From the NCBI GenBank assembly GCA_913009635.1, contig CAJVXI010000003.1, forward strand, positions 1-52,822: a stretch of 52,822 bases of DNA, written 5' to 3'. The notes beneath the pieces were generated by a model. It saw only the letters and a list, made by a program, of their open reading frames with translations. It was not told the origin of the DNA and did no database searches. The position numbers and the translations under genes were made by a program. Positions 32,995 through 41,212 of the stretch are shown here, piece by piece (positions within the stretch are counted from its first letter, which is position 1; every line of letters starts with the position of its first letter). Source of the DNA: an uncultured bacterium (GTDB lineage: Bacteria > Patescibacteriota > Minisyncoccia > UBA6257 > UBA9933).

Positions 32995-33118
32995 AGAAAC
33001 GAATCCTCGCAAATCAATATGCGAACCTTCACGAAATTTCGCATTAATATTCGCAACTTTTCGCTTCTAAATTATATTATACATTATCTTATAAATTTTG
33101 GGAGGTTTAAACTTCGAG

Positions 33119-33146
33119 TTGACAGATGTCAAAAAATGTGTATAAT
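33119..33146 (+). promoter_or_regulatory. Promoter of the lipoprotein gene
   Basis: TTGACA at 33119-33124 and TATAAT at 33141-33146 with a 16-base spacer, ~58 bases before the GTG start. Confidence 0.8.
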
Positions 33147-33203
33147 TACAAATAAGAACCTTAATAAAATAATACAAACATTGAACTTAGTAGGAGGTGT
33201 ATA

Positions 33204-33641
33204 GTGAGAAAATTATTGGTTGTAAGTTATTGGTTATTAGTTGTTGGCTTATTGGCTGGATGCGCTACTACAACAGCTACTACAACAAAAGGAAGTGTGT
33301 ATTATCCACCTGATTGCTCTACGTTTTCGGCAAGTGGCGAACAGGCCGCTTGCGAAAAAGGCAAGTCCGACGAAGCAGCGCGTGTTCAAAAAATACGCGA
33401 AATGGCGGCCTATAACTATGGCAAAACCGGACATTATGGTGGGTATAATAATTATGGTTATAATAACTACTCGCCATCCAACTACTGGCCAATCCTGTCA
33501 GTAAGAATAAAGACATGGAGCTATAGCCCAAAAAATTGGAGTAACCGATGGAGAAATAGGCATCATAAACACAATCGCCCACCTTACAATTATGACTATA
33601 ATTGCAACGGATTTCTTCGTTACACTCCGCATTGTAATTAA
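33204..33641 (+). CDS. Small lipoprotein, 145 aa, Tyr/Asn-rich
   Basis: GTG 33204 follows an AGGAGGTG ribosome binding site. The signal peptide VVSYWLLVVGLLAGC ends in a lipobox, so the protein should be lipidated at Cys 20. A Thr-rich linker is followed by a Cys-containing part (PPDCSTF, AACEKGK), then a low-complexity YGGYNNYGYNNYSPSNYW region. The signal peptide is encoded by TTATTGGTTATTAGTTGTTG, which resembles the dispersed word-repeats of this genome. Function unknown; a surface-exposed envelope protein. Confidence 0.8.
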   Translation: MRKLLVVSYWLLVVGLLAGCATTTATTTKGSVYYPPDCSTFSASGEQAACEKGKSDEAARVQKIREMAAYNYGKTGHYGGYNNYGYNNYSPSNYWPILSVRIKTWSYSPKNWSNRWRNRHHKHNRPPYNYDYNCNGFLRYTPHCN

Positions 33642-33655
33642 TTTAACTGCCTTCT

Positions 33656-33690
33656 GGCCCTATTTAATAAATAGGGCCTTATTTTTTTTC
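33656..33690 (+). terminator. Lipoprotein gene terminator
   Basis: GGCCCTATTTA pairs with AAATAGGGCC, followed by TTATTTTTTTT. Confidence 0.92.
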
Positions 33691-33763
33691 TTGAATATTA
33701 AATCTAAAAATTATAAACTATAAACTAGTCAACTAATCAACTGGTTAACTAATTAATTAAACT

Positions 33764-34378
33764 ATGGCAGGTCATTCTCATTGGGCAGGAATTAAACATA
33801 AAAAAGGGTTAACTGATCAAAAACGCAGTCAGTTATTTTCTAAATTATTAAAAATGGTTACAATTACCGCTCGTCAAGAACCCAATCCCAAATTTAATTC
33901 CCAGCTCCGAACGGCTATTGAAAAAGCAAAAGAGAATAATGTTCCGCAAAACAATATTGAGCGGGCAATCAAACGCGCTTCAGAGATAGGCGAAAATCTG
34001 GAAGAATTAATTATTGGAGCATACGGCCCAGAAGGCACAACAATGCTTATTGAGGTGGTGACCGACAATAAAAATCGGGCTGTCGCGGAAATTAAAAAAA
34101 TATTAAATGACAATAACGCTAAATGGGCAAAGTCCGGTTCAATCCAATGGGCGTTCAAACACACCACAGACCCATACAGACCCAACACAGACTCATATAG
34201 AAAAGAAAAAATCGGTCAGTATAAGTCTGCGTCAAATCCGTGTGAGTCTGCGAAAAGGTGGCAGGCAAAATTTAAACATAAAATACCGGTTGAAATAAAA
34301 GAAAAAATCCAAAATCTGATTAAAGAACTGGAAAATCACGGCGACGTACAACAAATAACCACAAACGCTGAATTATGA
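33764..34378 (+). CDS. YebC/PmpR-family protein with its middle domain replaced by a repeat
   Basis: YebC proteins are ~240-250 residues; family members act as translation or transcription regulators (recent work links YebC to polyproline translation). The N-terminal domain is intact: MAGHSHWAGIKHKKGLTDQK, NNIERAIKRASE, YGPEGTTMLIEVVTDNKNR. After SIQWAFKHTT, where the second and third domains should follow, comes DPYRPNTDSYRKEKIGQYKS plus ASNPCESAKRW, encoded by inverted ACAGACTCA/AGTCTG repeats. The frame then resumes with a recognisable C-terminal end (LIKELENHGDVQQITTNAEL). At 204 residues it lacks most of domains 2-3, so it is probably altered or defective. Confidence 0.85.
   Translation: MAGHSHWAGIKHKKGLTDQKRSQLFSKLLKMVTITARQEPNPKFNSQLRTAIEKAKENNVPQNNIERAIKRASEIGENLEELIIGAYGPEGTTMLIEVVTDNKNRAVAEIKKILNDNNAKWAKSGSIQWAFKHTTDPYRPNTDSYRKEKIGQYKSASNPCESAKRWQAKFKHKIPVEIKEKIQNLIKELENHGDVQQITTNAEL
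34160..34255. repeat. Inverted repeat inside yebC
   Basis: ACAGACCCATACAGACCCAA and CACAGACTCATATAG on the left pair with CAGTATAAGTCTGCGTC and GTGTGAGTCTGCG on the right. The same words (CATGAGTCCGTGT, AGACCCATACAGAC) recur in 13931-14010 and in the gene at 49443-50555. The element keeps the reading frame. Confidence 0.85.
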
Positions 34379-34455
34379 ATCTTGAATTATAAATTATGGT
34401 AAATATAGATTCTTAATCCATAATTCGTTCTTCATGCTTCATACTTCATAATTCT

Positions 34456-34950
34456 ATGTTAATACTAGGCATTGACCCGGGCAGCACAAGAGTTGGTTAT
34501 GGCATAATTAAAAAAGACGGCAACGAATTTAGCTTTGTTAAAAGCGGACTCTTGAAAATTATCTCAAAAAATAAAAATCTCCGTCTTTTAGAATTAGAAA
34601 AATCTTTCAGAAAACTACTTGAACAACATAAACCGGATATCGTTGCTTTAGAAAAGCTTTTTTTTGTTAAAAATCTAAAAACAGGTCTGGAGGTAGCTCA
34701 AGCACGAGGGGTATTGACATTATTGGCTGTCCAACGCAAAATACCCATATTAGAATATACGCCTTCAGAAATTAAGCTAAATGTCGCGGGTTATGGCTCA
34801 GCCGACAAAAAAGCAGTAGCTAAAATGGTTGTTAAAATTTTGAAACTTGACGAAATAAATGGACCAGATGATATTAGCGATGCTTTAGCAATCGCCCTAA
34901 CAGCCGCCAATAATTATAAATTCCAAATTCCCTTACTCGACTTCACATAG
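34456..34950 (+). CDS. ruvC: Crossover junction endodeoxyribonuclease RuvC
   Basis: RuvC resolves Holliday junctions by paired nicks. The first acidic residue is in ILGIDPGSTRVGYGII. The second is in IVALEKLFFVKN, and the last Asp pair is in INGPDDISDALAIAL. GYGSADKKAVAKMV is the family's DNA-contact loop. 164 residues, normal. Together with ruvA and ruvB the window contains the full resolvasome, though in three separate loci. Confidence 0.96.
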   Translation: MLILGIDPGSTRVGYGIIKKDGNEFSFVKSGLLKIISKNKNLRLLELEKSFRKLLEQHKPDIVALEKLFFVKNLKTGLEVAQARGVLTLLAVQRKIPILEYTPSEIKLNVAGYGSADKKAVAKMVVKILKLDEINGPDDISDALAIALTAANNYKFQIPLLDFT

Positions 34951-35087
34951 GCAAAATCCAGGCAGGCAGGCAAACACCAAATAATAAATCCTTTGCCCCG
35001 AGAATTTCTAGGTTAAGGGGCAATGCTCAATTACTAAAACATGTTCGAAATTTTAATAAAAAGGTCGTTTTTACTTAATTTGTAAAT

Positions 35088-35213
35088 ATGGCAACAGATA
35101 ATAAAGATTTAATTGGCGAAACTTGTAATGAATGCGGAGAAGAATTATCTATGGATGGAACCTGTCGTATTTGTTCTCCAAACGAAAGCGAAGATAAAAA
35201 CCTCGTTAGATAG
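35088..35213 (+). CDS. Zinc-ribbon microprotein, 41 aa
   Basis: Below the ORF-track cutoff. ATG 35088 opens 41 codons ending in TAG 35211. Two pairs of cysteines (ETCNECGEELSMDGTCRICS) make a small zinc knuckle or ribbon, followed by an acidic tail. The stop codon lies inside a perfect terminator palindrome, which supports a real gene. It is similar in plan to, but not the same as, the 59-aa zinc-ribbon protein at 16329. Confidence 0.8.
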   Translation: MATDNKDLIGETCNECGEELSMDGTCRICSPNESEDKNLVR

Positions 35214-35231
35214 CTATCTAACGAGGTTTTT
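35197..35231 (+). terminator. Terminator overlapping the microprotein stop
   Basis: AACCTCGTTAGATAG/CTATCTAACGAGGTT is a perfect 15-bp stem with essentially no loop, with TTTTT after it. Its 5' arm encodes the last residues NLVR and the stop of the microprotein. Confidence 0.92.
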
Positions 35232-35406
35232 GATATGCTTATAACATGCACCCAGTTGAGAATTTCAAAAAATATTAAGCACATAAAGAACTATTTTGAT
35301 TAACGCAAAAGCATTTACTTGGAATGGGACTATAAATTATTAATATAGAAAATGAGGTTTTAAATATAATCTAATATTTACGTTTGAAATTCCTCTACTA
35401 GTAAGT

Positions 35407-37569
35407 ATGAAAAAAAAGAAAAAATTATTGCTTAAAATTATCGGCTTATTTTTTTTAATAATTTTTGGCTTGCTTCTTATAGGATTAACCCTATTAGCCA
35501 GGATGGCTAAAGAACTTCCAAACCCAGAACAATTCGTTAATCGTCAAATTACTCAATCAACCAAAATTTATGACCGCACTGGCGAAACTTTGCTTTATGA
35601 AATTCACGGCGAAGAAAAAAGAACAATTATTCCTTTTGAGGAAATTCCAAAGTATGCAAAACAAGCCGCTATCGCCATTGAAGACCAAAATTTTTATACT
35701 CATCCGGCTTTTGACTGGCGATCCATAATTAGAGCGCTATTTGTTAATCTATTAAAAGGCAGAGTAGTTCAAGGCGGTTCAACTATTACACAGCAATTAG
35801 CTAAAAATGCTTTTTTAACTCCGGAACGAACTTTTTCCAGAAAACTTAAAGAGTTGATTCTATCTTATTGGCTGGAACGACGATATTCGAAAGACGAAAT
35901 TTTCAATCTTTATCTTAATCAAATTCCTTATGGCGCCAATGCTTATGGAATTGAAGCAGCTAGCCAAACCTACTTCAACAAACCGGCCAAAGAATTAAGC
36001 TTAGCTGAAGCAGCTATTTTAGCCGCTCTTCCTAAGGCGCCCTCTTATTATTCTCCATGGGGAACTCACGTTGACGAATTAAAAAATAGAAAAAATTACA
36101 TCCTAAGTCAGATGTTTGAATTAAAATTCATTGATAAAGAAGAGAAAATCCGCAGTCAAAACAAGGAGTTAAAATTCACCTCACCGAATATCGGCTCGAT
36201 AAAAGCGCCTCATTTTGTAATGATGGTAAGAGAATATTTAAATAATAAATACGGGGAAGAAACAATAGAAAGGGGAGGGTTAAAAATAATAACCACTTTA
36301 GACTGGCCGCTTCAAGAAATTGCCGAAAAGGCAGTGAGAGAGGGAGCTGAACGAAATGAAGAATTATATAAAGGGAAAAATTCGGCTTTGGTTGCTCAAG
36401 ACGCCAAAACGGGTCAAATTCTCGCGTTAGTTGGTTCCCGTGACTATTTTGATATTGAAAATGAAGGGAATTTCAATGTTGCAAGCCAAGGATTAAGACA
36501 ACCTGGTTCGTCTTTTAAGCCCTTTGCCTATATCACGGCATTTAAAAAAGGCTATTCGCCGGAAACAGTTATTTTTGACTTACCAACTGAATTTGATACC
36601 AGCAATAATCCCCTTAAAAGCTATCGGCCGGAAAATTTTGACCAAAAATTCCGTGGGCCGGTAACTTTTCGCCAGGGTCTGGCTCAATCAATTAATTTAC
36701 CATCTGTAAAAACGCTTTATCTTGCCGGTATTGATGACACCATCAAAACAGCTCAGGATTTCGGCATTACTACCTTAAAACAGCGTAATCGCTATGGCCT
36801 TTCTTTGGTTTTGGGTGGCGGCGAAATAAAACTTATTGAAATGGTTGGCGCTTATTCAGTTTTTAGCCAAGAAGGCATAAAACACAAACAAACTTTAATT
36901 TTAAAAATAGAAGATTCTAAGGGAATTATTTTAGAAAAATATATAGATCAAGCTACCAGAGTAATTGAACCTCAATTTGCTAAATTGATTAATGATATTC
37001 TTTCTGACCAAGAAACCCGAAAAGGTCTTTTCCAGAACAGTTTTAATCTTACGGTGTTCCCAGACCGCGAAGTAGCTCTTAAAACCGGTACTTCTAATGA
37101 CTATAAAGATGCCTGGGCCTTTGGCTATACGCCATCTTTTGTTGTCGGTATTTGGGCTGGCAACAATAATAATCAACCAATGCAAAAACATGGCAGTAGT
37201 ATTTTAGCGGCAGTTCCAATTTGGCATAATTTCTTAAACAAAGCTCTTATCAATCAGCCGTTTGAATCATTTAATAAACCTGAACCAATATTCCAAGTTA
37301 AGCCGACTTTAAGAGGAGAATATATTATATATTATAAATTAGGCGATGAAATTTTTCCTCAAATTCATAATATTCTTTATTATGTAAATAAAGATGATCC
37401 GACTGGACCGGAACCGCAAAATCCAGAACAAAATTCACAATTTAAAAATTGGGAAGAACCAGTTTTATTATGGATTAAAAATAATATCGCAGAATTTGAG
37501 CAATATAATAAACCAATACCAGATAACGCTTATTTAATAGAAGCCCCAACATCAACCATTAGTTATTGA
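35407..37569 (+). CDS. Class A penicillin-binding protein (PBP1A-like)
   Basis: A bifunctional peptidoglycan synthase. The N-terminal membrane anchor is residues ~8-30. The GT51 glycosyltransferase has EDQNFYTHPAFDWRSIIRA and QGGSTITQQLAKNAF. The transpeptidase has the active-site SxxK in RQPGSSFKPFAY, SxN in AQSINLPSV, and KTGTSNDYKDAW near residue 560. A ~120-residue tail after the transpeptidase lacks known domains. 720 residues, normal. It is convergent with dnaN, and together with murE it shows peptidoglycan synthesis. Confidence 0.96.
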   Translation: MKKKKKLLLKIIGLFFLIIFGLLLIGLTLLARMAKELPNPEQFVNRQITQSTKIYDRTGETLLYEIHGEEKRTIIPFEEIPKYAKQAAIAIEDQNFYTHPAFDWRSIIRALFVNLLKGRVVQGGSTITQQLAKNAFLTPERTFSRKLKELILSYWLERRYSKDEIFNLYLNQIPYGANAYGIEAASQTYFNKPAKELSLAEAAILAALPKAPSYYSPWGTHVDELKNRKNYILSQMFELKFIDKEEKIRSQNKELKFTSPNIGSIKAPHFVMMVREYLNNKYGEETIERGGLKIITTLDWPLQEIAEKAVREGAERNEELYKGKNSALVAQDAKTGQILALVGSRDYFDIENEGNFNVASQGLRQPGSSFKPFAYITAFKKGYSPETVIFDLPTEFDTSNNPLKSYRPENFDQKFRGPVTFRQGLAQSINLPSVKTLYLAGIDDTIKTAQDFGITTLKQRNRYGLSLVLGGGEIKLIEMVGAYSVFSQEGIKHKQTLILKIEDSKGIILEKYIDQATRVIEPQFAKLINDILSDQETRKGLFQNSFNLTVFPDREVALKTGTSNDYKDAWAFGYTPSFVVGIWAGNNNNQPMQKHGSSILAAVPIWHNFLNKALINQPFESFNKPEPIFQVKPTLRGEYIIYYKLGDEIFPQIHNILYYVNKDDPTGPEPQNPEQNSQFKNWEEPVLLWIKNNIAEFEQYNKPIPDNAYLIEAPTSTISY

Positions 37570-37579
37570 TTAAACCAAC

Positions 37580-38695
37580 TCAACTGGATTTTATTGGCAT
37601 TATAATATAAAAATATGATATGTCATCCGGCGATTTAATTACTGCCGGTTTATTGTTGCCATTTAATCCAATAACAACATCTTCTGAATTTAAGTTTTTA
37701 AGTCCGTCCAAAAGAAAGCGCCAATTAAAAACAATTTCTAAGGATGGCCCTTTAATTTTAGCGGGAATTAAGTATTGATTTTCTCCTACGCCTTGACCAG
37801 TGGAATAAACTTCAATATTTTTTGTTTTTTCTTTAATACTTATTTTTATTTCACTAAGCCGGTCAATAAAAGTGCTTGTAAGTTTTACGGCATTAATTAA
37901 TTGTTCTCTGTTAATAATTATTTCTGTTTCTGTTGATTCTGGAATAATCGCTTGATAATCGGGGAAATCCCCGCTAATTAATCGTGAAATAATTTCTAAG
38001 TCATTATTTTTAAATAAAACTTGATTAGCATCAAAATAAATTAAAATTTTATCATCGTTTTCTTTAATTATTCGTATTACTTCTTGAATAGTTTTTAATG
38101 GAATAATTGTTTTAAGTTGTTTGTTAATTTGGGTTTTAAATTGATTATTGGAAATTGTTTTTTCTGACAATCTAAAACTATCAGTTGCCGCTAATTTAAG
38201 TGAATTGATTTGAAAATCAAAAAACACGCCGTTAAGTTCTGGCCTAATATTAGACATTTGAGCGGCACTAATTATTGAACATAAAGATTGTTTTAATATT
38301 GATGTTGAAATTTCTAAAAAATTTTGTTCGTTGTTAATTTTTGGTATAATTGGAAATTCCTCTTTTTTAATTCCTTGAATTTTAGCCTGATAATTATCGG
38401 TTTTAATTATTAAATTATTATTTTTAACTTCTAAATTAATTCTTTCTGTTTGAAGATTATTAATTATTGAACTAAAAATATTAATTGGAATTGTTAATCC
38501 ACCTTCTTCAATTATTTTTCCTGAAATAAAATTAGTAATGGCTAATTCTAAATTTGTTGCTGATAATTTAATTTTATTATCTGTGGTTTCAATTAAAAAA
38601 TTTTTTAAAATTGGCAAATTTAAATTTTCTCCGACAATTTTATCAATTTTATTTAATCCCTCTTTTAAGTTACTTCTAAGTATTATTAATTTCAT
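37580..38695 (-). CDS. dnaN: DNA polymerase III beta subunit (sliding clamp)
   Basis: The sliding clamp, 371 residues with three similar domains. Family landmarks: MKLIILRSNLKEGLNKIDKIV, INGVF-like RPELNGVFFDF, AATDSFRLSEK, and the C-terminal YFYIIMPIKSS, which matches the end of bacterial beta clamps. Directly downstream of dnaA in the same direction, the usual order at a bacterial origin. Confidence 0.96.
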   Translation of the reverse strand: MKLIILRSNLKEGLNKIDKIVGENLNLPILKNFLIETTDNKIKLSATNLELAITNFISGKIIEEGGLTIPINIFSSIINNLQTERINLEVKNNNLIIKTDNYQAKIQGIKKEEFPIIPKINNEQNFLEISTSILKQSLCSIISAAQMSNIRPELNGVFFDFQINSLKLAATDSFRLSEKTISNNQFKTQINKQLKTIIPLKTIQEVIRIIKENDDKILIYFDANQVLFKNNDLEIISRLISGDFPDYQAIIPESTETEIIINREQLINAVKLTSTFIDRLSEIKISIKEKTKNIEVYSTGQGVGENQYLIPAKIKGPSLEIVFNWRFLLDGLKNLNSEDVVIGLNGNNKPAVIKSPDDISYFYIIMPIKSS

Positions 38696-38723
38696 AATAG
38701 TATTAGTAGTGGCTGTTAATAAG

Positions 38724-38753
38724 TTGATAAGTTAATAAATATCAACTTATCAA
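38724..38753. promoter_or_regulatory. Inverted repeat in the dnaA-dnaN gap
   Basis: TTGATAAGTT/AACTTATCAA (10-bp arms, 10-base loop) is followed on the dnaA side by TGTGGAAAA at 38786-38794, a possible DnaA-box variant. It may belong to the origin or to dnaN expression. Confidence 0.4.
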
Positions 38754-38803
38754 TTAAATAATTTAACGACCTAGTTTTAATATTCTGTGGAAAAATATAG
38801 AAT

Positions 38804-40171
38804 TTATTGTTTATAAATTAACTCTTTAATTAATATGACTTTTTGGTTTAAATCACGATTTTTATTGATTTCTTCAGAGATTTTTTCATATGAATGAATG
38901 GCTGTGCTGTGGTCTCTTTTCCCCATCTTTTCCCCAATATTTGGATAGGATAAACTCAGGATATCCCTTAAAAGAAATATTGCTATTTGACGGGGCTCAA
39001 CAATCTCTTTTCTTCTAGAGCGGGCGGTTAATTCATTTGGGGTTGTTTCAAAAAATTCAGCAACCACCTTAATTACTTGATTAGGGCTGATATTTTTAAA
39101 AGATTGTTGAATAGAGGAATCTATAATTTCTTCAATTATAGCGGGTGTTAAATCATCACTTTTGTTTTCTCGATAAAAGGTAATTTTATTTAAAATTCCT
39201 TCAATTTCACGAACGTTTTTTCTTACTTTATTAGCGATTAATCCACAAAGATCGTCTGATAAAGCGCTATTTTGTTCTTGAAGCTTGGTTTTGATGATTG
39301 CTACCCTCATCTCATAGTCAGGTAAGCCGATATCGGCAATCATCCCTCCCAAAAAACGTGAGCGTAGCCGTTCTTCCAGTGTTGGAATGGCGGCTGGCGG
39401 TCTGTCAGACGAGATAATTATTTGTTTATTATTTTCATAAAGAGCATTAAAGGTATGGAAAAACTCTTCTTCGCTTCGCTCTTTTCCCCCAATAAATTGA
39501 ATGTCGTCAATAATTAAAACGTCAATATTACGATATCTGCTTTTAATATCATCCATTCGTTTGTTTCGAATTCCCCAAATTACTTCATTAACAAATTTTT
39601 CCGATGGCACGTATTTTGTTTTTATTCTATTTTTATAAAGTTGTTTAATTTCGTTGCCGATAGCTTGGATTAAATGAGTTTTCCCCAATCCGACACCTCC
39701 ATAAATAAAAAATGGATTATATTTTTTACCAACATCTTTAATTATTGCCGAAGCAGCTGCGTAAGCCAATTCATTAGAAGAGCCAACAACAAAAGAATTA
39801 AAATTATAACGTGGATGTAAATTAGTTTCGGGATCTATTTTTAATTCTGGAAAGCTTGGATGTGATTTATTAATTTTTTCGTGTTGGGTGTTGCGAATTT
39901 TTAACGCAGGCTCTTTGGTTGGTCCCGTTATAACGGTATATTTAATTCCTTTAATGGTTTCATCTAATGAGCGAAGAATACCCAATATGATTTTGTGATA
40001 TTTATTTTCTACCCATTCTTTAGCAAAGTTATTAGCTAAGCCAATTATTATTTGTCCTTCTTTATTTTTTTCAATTAGTTGGCTGTTTTTTAGCCAGGTC
40101 AGAAAATTAGGACGTGAAATTTGAAGTTCTAGCTCTGATAAAGTTGTTTGCCAAAGTTTTTTTAAGTCCAT
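38804..40171 (-). CDS. dnaA: Chromosomal replication initiator DnaA
   Basis: Binds DnaA boxes and opens the origin. Domain I is at residues 1-80 (LWQTTLSELELQISRPNFLTWLK). The AAA+ domain has Walker A YGGVGLGKTHLIQAIGNEI and Walker B IDVLIIDDIQFI. The arginine-finger region is ERLRSRFLGGMIADI. The domain IV DNA-binding signature is KMGKRDHSTAIHSYEKI. 455 residues, normal. First gene of the dnaA-dnaN pair. Confidence 0.97.
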   Translation of the reverse strand: MDLKKLWQTTLSELELQISRPNFLTWLKNSQLIEKNKEGQIIIGLANNFAKEWVENKYHKIILGILRSLDETIKGIKYTVITGPTKEPALKIRNTQHEKINKSHPSFPELKIDPETNLHPRYNFNSFVVGSSNELAYAAASAIIKDVGKKYNPFFIYGGVGLGKTHLIQAIGNEIKQLYKNRIKTKYVPSEKFVNEVIWGIRNKRMDDIKSRYRNIDVLIIDDIQFIGGKERSEEEFFHTFNALYENNKQIIISSDRPPAAIPTLEERLRSRFLGGMIADIGLPDYEMRVAIIKTKLQEQNSALSDDLCGLIANKVRKNVREIEGILNKITFYRENKSDDLTPAIIEEIIDSSIQQSFKNISPNQVIKVVAEFFETTPNELTARSRRKEIVEPRQIAIFLLRDILSLSYPNIGEKMGKRDHSTAIHSYEKISEEINKNRDLNQKVILIKELIYKQ

Positions 40172-40487
40172 AGTTATTTTGTTTTTTACAAAACTACAAA
40201 ATTGTGTGAAAGTACGAAAATTAATTTCGTGATTTTATGTGATTTCGTATTTTTATATGATTGTTTAATTATTATTTTAATTCTGCAATTAGTCAAATAC
40301 GGAAATGTATTAAACTTGTTGATTATTTGTGGAAAACTTTTTTGAATTTTTAATATAACATATTGATTAAATTAGAAAAATGCTTTATTATATAAAGATT
40401 CAAATATAATTATTAATCTTTGGTTATTATAGCTTTGGCTATTGCAATTTTTGTCAATAGTCATCGTCAATAGTCATTGTAATTATT
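40172..40487. other. Candidate replication origin between dnaA and rpmH
   Basis: A very AT-rich 316-bp gap between divergent dnaA and rpmH. It contains TGTGGAAAA (40329-40337; reverse TTTTCCACA, one base from the DnaA box) and several ATTTCGTGATTTT-like direct repeats. A second box of the same type is at 38786. Gene order dnaN-dnaA / rpmH-rnpA-yidC-jag is the classic origin layout. The box count is low, so the call rests mainly on gene order. Confidence 0.55.
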
Positions 40488-40622
40488 TTGTCTATCACTT
40501 ATCAGCCCAAAAAAAGAAAAAGACGTCGAACACATGGATTTTTAAAAAGATCTCGTTCAGTAGGCGGAAGGAACACCTTACAAAAAAGGCGGCAAAAAGG
40601 AAGAAAGAAAATTTCGGTATGA
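40488..40622 (+). CDS. rpmH: 50S ribosomal protein bL34
   Basis: Missed by the ORF track, which shows only the out-of-frame shadow 40442..40657. TTG 40488 begins [20 protein letters not shown], then [20 protein letters not shown], the unmistakable bL34 sequence. 44 residues, ending at TGA 40620. There is no ATG in frame, so TTG (or an upstream ATT) is the start. It lies just upstream of rnpA, as in most bacteria. Confidence 0.96.
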   Translation: MSITYQPKKRKRRRTHGFLKRSRSVGGRNTLQKRRQKGRKKISV

Positions 40623-40639
40623 TTTTTAAATCTCAAATT

Positions 40640-40766
40640 ACAAGCACCAAATTTTAAATAAGCACCAATGACCAAAATCTCAATGACCAAAACCCGTCGT
40701 GTTTAGTCCGCCAGTTGGCGGATGGAATTTATTTGTGATTTGGAATTTGTGATTTGGAATTTATTT
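40640..40766. repeat. Cargo-less inverted repeat, CAAATT/AATTTG family
   Basis: TACAAGCACCAAATTTTAAA and ACCAAAACCCGTCGTGTTTA words are followed by GGAATTTATTTGTGATTTGG arms. The CGTCGTGTTT core is the reverse of the core at 13600 and 24333, so this copy is inverted. It separates rpmH and rnpA, which are normally adjacent. Confidence 0.85.
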
Positions 40767-40770
40767 TTAT

Positions 40771-41097
40771 ATGTTGTCTAAAAAATACCGTTTACCGATT
40801 CAAGAATTTTTAGGAAAGAGCTCTAAAAGTGTTAGGGGCGTATATTTTACAATCAAATCTAAAACTAATAATTTGTTGTTTAGTCGATTCGGCGTGGTTA
40901 TAAGTAGAAAGATAAGCAAGAGCGCGGTAAGACGTAATAAAATAAAAAGAATTATTTTCGATTTTATTAGATTCAAAGAATACTATTTAAAAGCTGGAAA
41001 AGATGTATTGGTTATCGTATCTCCACAAGTCAGTAAGTTGACGAAAATAGAGATAGAGGGAGAGCTGGAGAACATGTTAATAAAATGTAAAATTTAA
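40771..41097 (+). CDS. rnpA: Ribonuclease P protein component
   Basis: The protein subunit of RNase P, which matures tRNA 5' ends. The signature is SRFGVVISRKISKSAVRRNKIKRII (residues ~38-65). N- and C-terminal parts are diverged but have the right length (108 residues). The end KCKI and its stop are encoded by the AAAATGTAAAATT repeat that fills the following gap. It lies between rpmH and yidC as expected. Confidence 0.93.
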   Translation: MLSKKYRLPIQEFLGKSSKSVRGVYFTIKSKTNNLLFSRFGVVISRKISKSAVRRNKIKRIIFDFIRFKEYYLKAGKDVLVIVSPQVSKLTKIEIEGELENMLIKCKI

Positions 41098-41207
41098 AAA
41101 TCAAAAATCAAAATGACAATGCAAAATTCTAAAATAAGTTATAAATAAAAACAACTTTAACATTTTAACTTGTCATTTTACATTTTGATATTTACATTTT
41201 TAATTTT
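41098..41207. repeat. Cargo-less inverted repeat, AAAATGTAAA/TTTACATT family
   Basis: AAATCAAAAATCAAAATGAC and ATGCAAAATT on the left, AACTTGTCATTTTACATTTT and ATATTTACATTTTT on the right. It separates rnpA from yidC; the left arm begins inside the rnpA stop region. Confidence 0.85.
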
Positions 41208-41212
41208 TATCT

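Noticed and set aside
40442-40657. 71-aa plus-strand ORF over the dnaA-rpmH region
   Set aside because: Out-of-frame shadow of rpmH; the real bL34 frame starts at TTG 40488.
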